DNA of 14,357 bases, from positions 1-14,357 of the forward strand of contig CAAFQR010000114.1 of assembly GCA_900765165.1 (NCBI GenBank), written 5' to 3'. Of the stretch, positions 1 to 7,560 are shown one piece after another (within the stretch, counting starts at the first letter, position 1; the number at the start of each line of letters is the position of its first letter). Below the pieces are notes generated by a model that had not been told where the DNA came from, did not search any database, and saw nothing but the letters and a program-made list of their open reading frames with translations. The position numbers and the translations under genes are program-made. The stretch comes from Veillonellaceae bacterium (GTDB lineage: Bacteria; Bacillota; Negativicutes; Veillonellales; Veillonellaceae).

Positions 1-55
1 TAATTTTAAAATTCTTAAATATCAATATAGTTGTAATAAAGTGAGGTATAGGGAT

Positions 56-2482
56 ATGTATATTTTTGACGGTGCTATGGGGACCATGCTACAGCAGGCA
101 GGCCTCAAGGAAGGCGATTGCCCGGAGTTATTCTCCATAACCCATCCGGAGGTTGTGCAGGGAATTCACGAAGCATATTTGAAGGCTGGTAGCGATATTA
201 TCACGACGAACACCTTTGGTGGCTGCGCCTTGAAATTAGCCGATTTTGACTTGCAGGACCGCGTAGCTGAAATCAACGCCGCCGCCGTAAAAGTAGCCAA
301 GGCGGCTATTGCTAATGTAAAACCTGGCGCTAAGGTAGCCGGCGATATGGGTCCTACCGGTCAGTTTATTGACCCCTTAGGGGCTATTTCCTTCGATGCT
401 ATTTATGATACCTATTTGGAACAGGCAAAGGCTTTAATTGGTGCAGGTGTTGATTATATTATCATCGAAACCATTATCGATATTCAGGAAATGCGCGCTG
501 CCTTATTGGCTGCTAAGGATGCCCGCGAAGCATTAGGTAAAACTGCTGACGATGTGAAGATTATTTGTCAGTTCTCTTTTAGCGAAGATGGCCGCACCAT
601 TACCGGTACGCCGCCGGAAGCGGCCGCCATTTTGATGGAAGCTATGGGTGCTGACGTGGTTGGCATTAACTGCTCCTTAGGACCTGAACAGCTCATCCCC
701 TTAGTTGCTAAATTAGCGTCTGTTTCGTCCTTGCCGATTAGTGCGCAGCCTAATGCCGGTATGCCTAAATTGGTGGACAAAGAAACTATCTTCCCGTTGT
801 CACCGGATGAAATGAGTCATTTCACTGCCGGCTTAATCGATGCCGGTGCAACCTATATTGGTGCTTGCTGTGGTAGCACGCCAGCTCATATCGAAGCTAT
901 TGCGAAGGTGGCTAAAGCACATACGCCGGCACCGCGCGTGTACCCGGAACCGTTTACGGCCTTTACGTCCCGTACTAATGTAGTGCGCGTTGGCCAAGGC
1001 TTAAAGCCGATTATCATTGGCGAACGTATCAACCCGACCGGTCGTAAGGTATTGGCTAAGGAAATTCAGGAAGGTAGCTTTGCTATGGTGAAGCGCGATG
1101 CATTGGCGCAGGTGCAAGCCGGTGCTGATGTGTTGGACGTTAACATGGGCGTGCCGAACCTGGATGCAGCCGCTGTTATGAAGGAAGCTATTTCTGAATT
1201 GACCATGCTTGTTGAAACGCCGTTATCCATTGATACGCTGGATCCGGCGGCTATGGAAGCCGGTCTTAAAGCCTATCCGGGCCGTCCGCTTATTAACTCT
1301 GTAAATGCGGAACCGGAACAGCTGGAACGCATTTTGCCGCTCGTTAAACGCTATGGCGCCGCTGTCTTGTGCTTGCCATTAGGCAAAGGAGATTTGCCGG
1401 CTACCGCCGAAGATCGTCTGAAATTAGCGCGCATCATCGTAAATAAAGCGTACGAATATGGCTTGCGCAAGCAGGATTTGCTTTTAGACCCGTTGGTTTT
1501 GACTATTGCCAGCGGTGACACCAGCGGTCGCGAAACCTTGCGCACCTTGGCTAAATACAAAGAAGAATTTGGCTTCCCGACGGTTATGGGGCTTTCCAAC
1601 GTATCCTTTGGTATGCCGCAGCGTCCGTATCTTAATAGCCAGTTCTTGACGATGGCTTTGAGTAATGGTTTGACAGCACCGATTATGAACCCGTTAAACT
1701 ATACGGTTCGTAAAGCGTTTATTACGGCGCGTACGCTTTTAGGCTTTGATGCAGCGGCTGCTAATTTCATCAGTGAATTCGGCAATGAAGAGGAAGCAGC
1801 CGGTGCACCGTCGCAGAAGACGGTGGCGCAAGCAGTGACCTTCGATAGCAATGACCCGTTGGCTTGCATTCAGCACGCTGTAGAACAAGGCGAAAAGGAA
1901 AGCGTAGTACCATTAGTAGAAAAGGCGTTGGCTGATGGCGTTGATCCGTTGGCTATTACGAAGAATGCGTTGTCCGAAGCGATGAACGTTGTAGGCGATA
2001 AATTTGGGGCTGGCAAGGTATTCTTGCCGCAGGTAATGCTAGCGGCGGAAACGATGCAGCAGGCATTCCAGACTATTAAGCGCGTGTTGCCGGAAGGTAC
2101 TTCCTTGCAGCGCGGCACAGTTATTATGGCAACGGTTAAAGGCGATATTCATGACTTGGGGAAAAATATCGTCAGTGCGTTGCTAGAAAATAACGGCTAT
2201 CGCATTGTGGATTTAGGTAAAGACGTTTCACCGGAGGAAATCGTAGCAGCTGCTAAAGCAGAAAATGCGCAGGCCGTTGGTATTTGCTCGTTGATGACCA
2301 CGACGATGCCGATGATTGACGTAACCATTGAAGCGGTTCGTGCTGCAGGCTTGCCGGCGAAGGTTGTTGTCGGTGGCGCCGTATTAACACAGGAATACGC
2401 CGACCAGGCCGGTGCTGATGGGTATGCTAAAGACGGCGTAGCAGCGGTTAACATTGTAAAACGATTATTGGGTGACGAATAG
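56..2482 (+). CDS. metH: Cobalamin-dependent methionine synthase, short form without activation domain
   Basis: The product transfers a methyl group from 5-methyltetrahydrofolate to homocysteine through methylcobalamin, giving methionine in the cytoplasm. Domains in order: homocysteine-binding barrel (about 1-290) with the zinc cysteines in GINCSLGP (Cys206) and GACCGS (Cys271, Cys272); pterin-binding barrel (about 310-570) with IIIGERINPTGRK; B12 cap (about 600-685); B12-binding Rossmann domain with the GDIHDLGKN motif, whose His699 is the lower axial cobalt ligand. At 808 residues it stops where the AdoMet-binding activation domain of long MetH proteins (about 1,200 residues) would begin. 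I chose ATG 56 because TGAGG at 42-46 lies 9 bases upstream. An in-frame GTG at 41 has no ribosome binding site. The next gene, metF, begins 11 bases after the stop, so the two are probably co-transcribed. Confidence 0.95.
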   Translation: MYIFDGAMGTMLQQAGLKEGDCPELFSITHPEVVQGIHEAYLKAGSDIITTNTFGGCALKLADFDLQDRVAEINAAAVKVAKAAIANVKPGAKVAGDMGPTGQFIDPLGAISFDAIYDTYLEQAKALIGAGVDYIIIETIIDIQEMRAALLAAKDAREALGKTADDVKIICQFSFSEDGRTITGTPPEAAAILMEAMGADVVGINCSLGPEQLIPLVAKLASVSSLPISAQPNAGMPKLVDKETIFPLSPDEMSHFTAGLIDAGATYIGACCGSTPAHIEAIAKVAKAHTPAPRVYPEPFTAFTSRTNVVRVGQGLKPIIIGERINPTGRKVLAKEIQEGSFAMVKRDALAQVQAGADVLDVNMGVPNLDAAAVMKEAISELTMLVETPLSIDTLDPAAMEAGLKAYPGRPLINSVNAEPEQLERILPLVKRYGAAVLCLPLGKGDLPATAEDRLKLARIIVNKAYEYGLRKQDLLLDPLVLTIASGDTSGRETLRTLAKYKEEFGFPTVMGLSNVSFGMPQRPYLNSQFLTMALSNGLTAPIMNPLNYTVRKAFITARTLLGFDAAAANFISEFGNEEEAAGAPSQKTVAQAVTFDSNDPLACIQHAVEQGEKESVVPLVEKALADGVDPLAITKNALSEAMNVVGDKFGAGKVFLPQVMLAAETMQQAFQTIKRVLPEGTSLQRGTVIMATVKGDIHDLGKNIVSALLENNGYRIVDLGKDVSPEEIVAAAKAENAQAVGICSLMTTTMPMIDVTIEAVRAAGLPAKVVVGGAVLTQEYADQAGADGYAKDGVAAVNIVKRLLGDE

Positions 2483-2493
2483 AGGTAGTTTGC

Positions 2494-3363
2494 ATGGCAG
2501 ATTTGACAGAATTGAGAGAGAAACATAAAGCAGGACAATTTACGATTACCGTTGAGCTGGACCCGCCGAAGAGCGCGTCGGCACAGAAGACCTTTGACGA
2601 AGCCGGTCGCTTGGCCGGTGTGGTGGATGGTATTAACATTGCCGATTGCCCGATGGCTAAAATGCGAATGAGCCCTATTGCGTTGGCGCATCTCATTAAG
2701 TTCCGCGAAAACATTGATACGATTTTCCACCTTACTTGTCGTGACCGCAATGTTATCGGCTTGCAGGCTGAGTTGTTAGGTGCTGCTGCGTTAGGGGTAC
2801 ATAACATTTTGACCCTTACCGGTGATAAACCAAGCTCCGGTGACCATCCGGATGCGAAGGCTGTTTTTGAAGTGGACTCCCAGGGGCTCTTGACCATCGC
2901 AGGTTTGCTCAACAAAGGCCGCGACTTAGCGGGAAACGAATTGGATGAACCGACTGATTTCTACATTGGCACCACCGGTAATCCCGGTGCCGATGATTTG
3001 GATGCGGAATACGATAAGCTGGCACACCGCGTGGAATTAGGTGCCAATTTCGTACAGACCCAGCCAATTTACGACTTGGAAAAAGCAGCGCGCTTCATTG
3101 AGAAGGTGAAGCCATTGGGCATTCCGGTAATGCTCGGTTTGATTCCTTTGAAGAGCTTCAAAATGGCGACCTATCTCCACACGAAGGTGCCTGGTATTTC
3201 CTTGGCGCCGGAAATCTTAAAACGCATGGAAGACGGTGGCAAACAGGCTGGTCTTGAAATTGCAACAGAAACGCTCCGTGAAATAAAAAAAGTCGCTGCT
3301 GGTGTTCACATTATGCCGCTTAATGACATTGATACCGTGTTGTATCTCGTGCAGCATGTGTAA
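2494..3363 (+). CDS. metF: Methylenetetrahydrofolate reductase
   Basis: This 289-residue protein should reduce 5,10-methylenetetrahydrofolate to 5-methyltetrahydrofolate, the methyl donor used by the MetH encoded just upstream. It has the single FAD-binding TIM-barrel length of bacterial MetF. Visible family features are the N-terminal VELDPPKSAS strand with its catalytic-region Glu, the HLTCRDRNVIGLQAELLGA segment, the NILTLTGDKPSSGDHP flavin-binding stretch, and GANFVQTQPIYD in the C-terminal half. The start ATG follows AGAGGT (2481-2486), which overlaps the metH stop codon, so translation is likely coupled. No separate electron-input subunit (such as a MetV-like protein) is encoded next to it. 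A strong terminator follows about 80 bases after the stop. Confidence 0.93.
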   Translation: MADLTELREKHKAGQFTITVELDPPKSASAQKTFDEAGRLAGVVDGINIADCPMAKMRMSPIALAHLIKFRENIDTIFHLTCRDRNVIGLQAELLGAAALGVHNILTLTGDKPSSGDHPDAKAVFEVDSQGLLTIAGLLNKGRDLAGNELDEPTDFYIGTTGNPGADDLDAEYDKLAHRVELGANFVQTQPIYDLEKAARFIEKVKPLGIPVMLGLIPLKSFKMATYLHTKVPGISLAPEILKRMEDGGKQAGLEIATETLREIKKVAAGVHIMPLNDIDTVLYLVQHV

Positions 3364-3442
3364 AAATTTCGGTAGTGAAATCAAGTGAAAAGTAGCTTGA
3401 TAGCTGGTTTTTTGGCTAAGTGATAACTGAATATAAACGTAA

Positions 3443-3480
3443 AATCCCGTTAGTCTAATTATGATTAACGGGATTATTTT
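3443..3480 (+). terminator. Rho-independent terminator after metH-metF
   Basis: Bases 3443-3455 (AATCCCGTTAGTC) pair with 3463-3475 (GATTAACGGGATT) over 13 pairs including one G-U, with a 7-base loop, followed by ATTTTT. It ends the metHF transcription unit before the parS-like cluster. Confidence 0.85.
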
Positions 3481-3660
3481 TCAAAATGTTTCATATGAAA
3501 CGTTTTGAATTTTAATGTTATTATTATATTCCCTTGAAAGTTTTGAAATTATGAGTGGCTTATATATTCCCGTGAAAAAATTGGCGTGTTTCCCGTGAAA
3601 CAACATTATAAATCAAGATTTATCGTGAAACATTTAAAATAAAAATGTGAAACACCCGCA
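3480..3660. promoter_or_regulatory. Cluster of parS-like ParB-binding sites upstream of parA
   Basis: The B. subtilis parS consensus is TGTTNCACGTGAAACA. The best match is TGTTTCCCGTGAAACA at 3587-3602 (15 of 16). TGTTTCATATGAAACG at 3487-3502 matches 13 of 16 and is the centre of a longer palindrome. Weaker or half sites occur at 3526-3541 (TTCCCTTGAAA core), 3564-3579 (TTCCCGTGAAA core), 3617-3632 (right half CGTGAAACA perfect) and 3646-3654 (TGTGAAACA). The stretch lies between the metF terminator and the parA promoter and contains no gene. Calling it a centromere-like ParB loading region is inference from the motif matches and the adjacent parAB genes. The same sites could also let ParB autoregulate the operon. 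Confidence 0.75.
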
Positions 3661-3676
3661 AAAATTACTCTATTTG

Positions 3677-3685
3677 TGGTATAAT
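3677..3685 (+). promoter_or_regulatory. Extended -10 promoter of parAB
   Basis: TGGTATAAT carries a perfect -10 TATAAT (3680-3685) with an upstream TG extension. No good -35 is seen 17 bases upstream, as is common for extended -10 promoters. It lies about 40 bases before the parA start and directly after the parS-like half sites. Confidence 0.6.
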
Positions 3686-3723
3686 GTGATAGGTATTTTA
3701 TTGTTTAAGATGAGGTGAAACCT

Positions 3724-4491
3724 GTGGGAAAGATTATAGCCATAACGAATCAGAAGGGCGGTGTCGGCAAGACGACGACGTCTGTAAATTTAAGCGCTTG
3801 TTTAGCCGTTGCCGGTAAAAAAGTTCTGTTGGTGGATATGGATCCGCAGGGTAATGCATCCAGCGGTTTGGGTATCGACAAGGATAGCCTGGACAGCTGC
3901 ATATACAATGTGCTTATCGAAGGTGTTTCACTGAAGGATGTAATCGTTAAGACGGAAGTGAAGAAGTTAAAAGTGCTTCCGGCTACGATTCAGTTAGCCG
4001 GTGCCGAAGTGGAACTGGTTTCCATGGAAGAACGTGAAATGCGCTTGAAACAAGCTTTGGAAACGGTTAAAAAGGATTACGATTTTATCTTAATCGACTG
4101 TCCGCCGTCCTTAGGCCTATTGACGTTAAACGCCTTGGCTGCTGCTGATAGTGTATTGATTCCGATTCAGAGTGAATTCTATGCACTGGAAGGTGTTAGC
4201 CAGCTCGTTAAAACGGTAGATTTAGTTCGCGAATCCTTAAATCCGCAGCTGAAATTGGAAGGCGTATTGCTAACTATGTTTGATGGCCGTACGAATTTGT
4301 CCATACAGGTAGCGGAAGAAGTTAAGAAATTCTTTACTACAAACGTGTACAAGACGATTATTCCGCGTAACGTTCGCTTAAGTGAAGCGCCTAGTTACGG
4401 TGAACCGATTATAATTTACGATCCAAAATCAAAGGGTGCAGAGGTGTATACCGCATTGGCCAAGGAGGTTATAAAGGATGCCAAAAAGTAG
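3724..4491 (+). CDS. parA: Chromosome-partitioning ATPase ParA/Soj
   Basis: This ParA/MinD-family ATPase binds nucleoid DNA in its ATP form and works with ParB-parS complexes in chromosome segregation. The deviant Walker A motif KGGVGKTT lies at residues 11-18, the Walker A'-like DMDPQGNAS at 38-46, and the Walker B region FILIDCPPSLG has its Asp at 125. Length is 255 residues, close to B. subtilis Soj. I chose GTG 3724 because it gives the MGKIIAITNQKGG N terminus typical of Soj, with TGAGG (3711-3715) 8 bases upstream. The in-frame GTG at 3715 overlaps that ribosome binding site. The 3' end overlaps parB by 14 bases, indicating tight co-translation. Confidence 0.94.
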   Translation: MGKIIAITNQKGGVGKTTTSVNLSACLAVAGKKVLLVDMDPQGNASSGLGIDKDSLDSCIYNVLIEGVSLKDVIVKTEVKKLKVLPATIQLAGAEVELVSMEEREMRLKQALETVKKDYDFILIDCPPSLGLLTLNALAAADSVLIPIQSEFYALEGVSQLVKTVDLVRESLNPQLKLEGVLLTMFDGRTNLSIQVAEEVKKFFTTNVYKTIIPRNVRLSEAPSYGEPIIIYDPKSKGAEVYTALAKEVIKDAKK

Positions 4492-5440
4492 CAAAAAAAG
4501 TGGCGGTCTTGGCCGCGGTTTAGATGCGTTGATTAAACCTAGTACCGTAGAAAAGCTGGAACAGCAAGCAAATTCTCCGGAAGCGAAAGGCGCTGTAGAA
4601 ATCGAAACGAGCAAGATTGAAGCGAATCCGGGCCAGCCGCGTATTCATTTCACCGAAGACAGCATGCAAGTGCTGGTAGAATCGGTGAAGCAATATGGCG
4701 TTATTCAGCCAATTGTGGTAACGAAACGTGGCGACGGGTACCAACTAGTTGCCGGTGAACGCCGTTGGCGTGCCGCACAGTTGGCCGGTTTAGAAAAAGT
4801 TCCGGCAGTAATCAAAGATTATAGCACGGAAGAAGTAACGGAAATCGCGCTAGTTGAAAACTTGCAACGTCAGAACTTGGACCCAATTGAAGAAGCGTAT
4901 GGTTATCGTCGGTTGATGGATACGTTCAAACAGACGCAGGAATACATTGCGGACCGCGTTGGACGTAGCCGTTCACACGTAGCGAATATGATGCGTTTGT
5001 TGCAGTTACCAGAATTTATTCGCAACGATTTGTCGGTTGGTGAAATCACGATTGGTCAGGCGCGCCCGCTGTTGTCTTTGAAAAAAGAAAGCTTACAGCG
5101 TGAAGCGTGGTTATTAATCAAGGAAAAAGATTTAAACGCACGACAGATTGAAAAGATGGTTAAGCAAATGCTCTTGGATAGCGAAAAGGGACCGAAAGTG
5201 GTGCCGGTTGCTAAAGAGCCGAATGCGGATGTTGTAGCCTTAACTGATAAATTAAAAGTGTCACTTGGATTGCCTGTAGCAATTCGGTTAAAAGCCGGCA
5301 AAAAGGTGAAGGGCAAAATCGAAGTAACGTTTAACAGTGAAGAAGAATTTGAACATTTAATGATGCAGCTTACCGGTGAAGATAATGGGTTCGAAGCTGG
5401 CCAAAAAGATGGTGAAGCGAAACCCACATTTCATGTGTAA
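4478..5440 (+). CDS. parB: Chromosome-partitioning protein ParB/Spo0J
   Basis: ParB is a CTP-dependent DNA clamp that loads at parS and spreads along the chromosome, recruiting ParA and SMC. The N terminus GGLGRGLDALI is the ParA-contacting segment. The CTP-binding fold includes GERRWRAA (93-100) and ENLQRQNLDPIEEA (127-140). The parS-reading helix-turn-helix is about 152-176 (EYIADRVGRSRSHVANMM), and residues from about 215 to the end form the linker and C-terminal dimerisation domain. At 320 residues it is somewhat longer than B. subtilis Spo0J, mostly in the N-terminal linker and C-terminal tail. AAGGAGG at 4462-4468, inside parA, is the ribosome binding site. The last 40 bases contain a 17-base sequence repeated exactly in the downstream intergenic hairpins. 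Confidence 0.94.
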   Translation: MPKSSKKSGGLGRGLDALIKPSTVEKLEQQANSPEAKGAVEIETSKIEANPGQPRIHFTEDSMQVLVESVKQYGVIQPIVVTKRGDGYQLVAGERRWRAAQLAGLEKVPAVIKDYSTEEVTEIALVENLQRQNLDPIEEAYGYRRLMDTFKQTQEYIADRVGRSRSHVANMMRLLQLPEFIRNDLSVGEITIGQARPLLSLKKESLQREAWLLIKEKDLNARQIEKMVKQMLLDSEKGPKVVPVAKEPNADVVALTDKLKVSLGLPVAIRLKAGKKVKGKIEVTFNSEEEFEHLMMQLTGEDNGFEAGQKDGEAKPTFHV

Positions 5441-5550
5441 GTTATAGTGGTAAAAAAGATACTAGCTTCATGTAAAGTTCACGGCTGTTTAGTATACTTA
5501 TAAAATAGTCTTAGAATAGTGTCGTTAGTTTCGTTGAAATTTTTAATACA

Positions 5551-5637
5551 AATTTCATCAAAAAGATGGTGAGAGAATTTCACCAAAAAGATGGTGAAGT
5601 GAGTCAGATGAATCATTTCACAAAAAAAGATGGTAAA
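5551..5637 (+). repeat. Three imperfect hairpin-forming repeats between parB and hydF
   Basis: Copies lie at 5551-5575, 5576-5603 and 5615-5637. Copy 2 is the best dyad: TTCACCA (5579-5585), loop AAAAGA, TGGTGAA (5592-5598). Copy 1 (TTCATCA/TGGTGAG) keeps the pairing with G-U pairs. Copy 3 (TTCACAA/TGGTAAA) is degenerate. The first two copies are in direct tandem with a 25-base period, so they do not share a reading frame. The 17 bases CCAAAAAGATGGTGAAG of copy 2 (5583-5599) occur identically near the end of parB (5401-5417), and with one A fewer inside hydF (6220-6235). Function is unknown. Operator repeats, mRNA hairpins or a small dispersed repeat are all possible. Confidence 0.65.
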
Positions 5638-5694
5638 CGGTTGCTGAGAAGCAATAAGAGAAAATAGAGATAGAAGGAAGAACAGAGGTACTCA

Positions 5695-6927
5695 ATGACA
5701 AGCTTGGAACAAACGCCGAAGGCAAATCGCGTTCATATTGGATTTTTTGGACGTTGTAATGCAGGTAAGTCGACGTTGATTAATATGTTGACTGGTCAGC
5801 CTGTTGCGCTGGTATCGGATATTGCCGGTACGACGACGGATCCGGTTAGCAAGGCCATGGAAATTTTGCCTATTGGCCCGGTTATGATTATTGATACGGC
5901 CGGTGTTGATGATGTATCGGAATTGGGACCTTTGCGTATTGCGAAGACCAAGGAATTGTTGCCGAAGATCAACATGGCGATTTATGTGTTGAAAACAGAT
6001 GAAGCACCGACGGAAGCGGATGTGGATTGGCTCAAACGTTTACAGGCGTTGAAGATTCCTATGCTGTTGGTACTCAATGAAGTTAATGGCCATGGTGGCG
6101 ATAGCTATATGGCTGAATCGGAACCGGTATTGGGCACGTTTGGTTTGACCTATATTGGTGCTGATTTATTGACGAATAAAAAACAGGCTGCCATTTTGGA
6201 ATTGCTTGGCAAATTACAGCCAAAAGATGGTGAAGATGGACAGGCTTTGTTGGAAGGCATTATGGAGCCGAACGATAGCATCGTGCTCGTATGTCCTATC
6301 GACTCCGCAGCGCCGAAGGGCCGTTTGATTTTGCCGCAGGTACAGATGATTCGCGAAATCTTGGATCGTCGTGGCTTTGCGTTGACCGTTCAGACGGAAG
6401 AGTTGGACGCATTGTTGAAGTCCTTAGCTAAGAAGCCGAAGTTGGTTATTACTGACTCTCAGGCGTTTGGTGCGGTGTCTGAAATTGTGCCGCAGGACAT
6501 TCCCTTAACATCGTTCTCCATTTTGATGGCTCGTTTTAAAGGTGATTTGAAGGCTTTGGTAGCAGGCAATAAAGCGATTAAGACGTTGAAGCCTGGTTCT
6601 AAGGTGCTCATTTGCGAAGGCTGTACGCATCATCGTCAGTGCGATGATATCGGTACGGTGAAGATTCCGCGCTGGTTGAAGGCTGCAGGCTACGAAGATT
6701 TGCAGCTGGAATGGACCAGTGGTGGTGCGTTCCCGGATGATGTAAGCGGTTACGATTTGGTTATTCACTGTGGCGCTTGTATGTTGACGCGCCGCGAAGT
6801 GTTACGCCGTGTAGAAGCTACGATTCAGCAAGGCGTGCCTATCGTGAATTACGGGGTGCTCATCGCATCCTTGCACGGCATTTTGGAACGTGCGCTTACA
6901 CCGTTTGCTAAGGAACTCGAAGACTAA
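5695..6927 (+). CDS. hydF: [FeFe]-hydrogenase H-cluster maturation GTPase HydF
   Basis: HydF is the scaffold on which the 2Fe subcluster of [FeFe] hydrogenase is assembled before delivery to the apo-hydrogenase. The N-terminal GTPase domain has G1 GRCNAGKS (19-26), G2 AGTTTDPV (44-51) and G3 DTAG (67-70). The expected G4 NKxD is NEVN (128-131), so guanine recognition may be altered. A dimerisation region follows. The C-terminal Fe-S domain has Cys310-Thr-His312 and, 45 residues on, His358-Cys-Gly-Ala-Cys362, matching the HydF CxH...HCxxC pattern. Extra Cys307 and Cys316 flank the first motif. Length (410) is normal. AGAGG at 5684-5688 supports the ATG. The partner maturases HydE and HydG are not in the window. 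Confidence 0.93.
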   Translation: MTSLEQTPKANRVHIGFFGRCNAGKSTLINMLTGQPVALVSDIAGTTTDPVSKAMEILPIGPVMIIDTAGVDDVSELGPLRIAKTKELLPKINMAIYVLKTDEAPTEADVDWLKRLQALKIPMLLVLNEVNGHGGDSYMAESEPVLGTFGLTYIGADLLTNKKQAAILELLGKLQPKDGEDGQALLEGIMEPNDSIVLVCPIDSAAPKGRLILPQVQMIREILDRRGFALTVQTEELDALLKSLAKKPKLVITDSQAFGAVSEIVPQDIPLTSFSILMARFKGDLKALVAGNKAIKTLKPGSKVLICEGCTHHRQCDDIGTVKIPRWLKAAGYEDLQLEWTSGGAFPDDVSGYDLVIHCGACMLTRREVLRRVEATIQQGVPIVNYGVLIASLHGILERALTPFAKELED

Positions 6928-6975
6928 GAAACGGCTAGTATACAAACAAAAAGCTAGGAAGGTAGCAGATAAATT

Positions 6976-7497
6976 ATGTTGGACACAGTACATATTTGGT
7001 GGTTAGTCGCCGGTGCGGTGGTTATTGTTGTTTTATTCTTGTATTGCATTTTGTTGCAAACTAAAATTAACGCCCTCACCAAGCGTTATGATTATTTTAT
7101 GGCCGGAGAAAATGGCGTAAGCTTAGAACGCAAATTGGCCGTAGAGGTAAAGGAATTGCGCGATGCCGCTGAATCGATTGAACAGTTATTTCAGCAGCAG
7201 CAAGCGATTCATACGACGCAGCAGAATACGTTCCAGAAAATCGGCTTTGTAAAATACAATGCTTTTGAAAATATCGGTAATGATTTGAGCTTTGCCTTGA
7301 CGTTGCTTGATGGCAATAACAATGGCGTATGCATTTCCAGTGTGTACGGCCGTAGCGAATCTCGTATTTTCAGTAAGCCTATTGTAAAGGGTAAGAGCTT
7401 GGCTGGTTTGTCTCAGGAAGAAATGGAAAGCTTAAATGATGCATTGGGCACGAAGAACAATGAAGAAACGTTGCTCAGCTCGATTGCCACTAAATAG
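6976..7497 (+). CDS. DUF4446 family membrane-anchored protein
   Basis: The 173-residue protein has one transmembrane helix at about 7-27 (rich in V, I and L), then a charged, probably coiled-coil segment (about 45-85) ending in a glutamine run. A conserved block follows from about 88 to 123 (KIGFVKYNAFENIGNDLSFALTLL, then DGNNNGVCISSVYGR). That block is the hallmark I recognise for DUF4446, whose function is not established. The family is often found near parA-parB in Firmicutes, and here it lies one gene downstream of them, after hydF. The ribosome binding site AGGAAGG (6956-6962) is about 13 bases from the ATG, rather far, so initiation could be weak or the true start could be the adjacent TTG. 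It is probably co-transcribed with hydF and the M23 gene. Confidence 0.82.
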   Translation: MLDTVHIWWLVAGAVVIVVLFLYCILLQTKINALTKRYDYFMAGENGVSLERKLAVEVKELRDAAESIEQLFQQQQAIHTTQQNTFQKIGFVKYNAFENIGNDLSFALTLLDGNNNGVCISSVYGRSESRIFSKPIVKGKSLAGLSQEEMESLNDALGTKNNEETLLSSIATK

Positions 7498-7560
7498 GTA
7501 GACGGCGATTGAGGCAGTTGATTTCACAAGCGGTAACGGTTTAGTGGAGGAAGTGAACAG

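Noticed and set aside
1..40. Possible S-box, T-box or B12 riboswitch upstream of metH
   Set aside because: Only 40 AT-rich bases are visible, with no recognisable box; the relevant leader lies outside the window.
41..55. GTG start giving metH five extra residues
   Set aside because: No ribosome binding site precedes it and it overlaps the GAGG used by ATG 56, which begins the usual N terminus.
2197..2915. Two long minus-strand frames opposite the metH-metF junction
   Set aside because: Both cover clearly coding plus-strand sequence, have no ribosome binding sites and resemble no family.
3380..3413. ATCAAG/CTTGAT hairpin followed by a T-run after metF
   Set aside because: The stem is only 6 pairs with a 10-base loop and a gap before the T-run; the 3443-3480 hairpin is the convincing terminator.
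5441..5694. Extended coding region carrying the KDGE repeats downstream of parB
   Set aside because: The repeat copies are 25 and 38 bases apart and fall in different frames with stops, so they are not a translated repeat.
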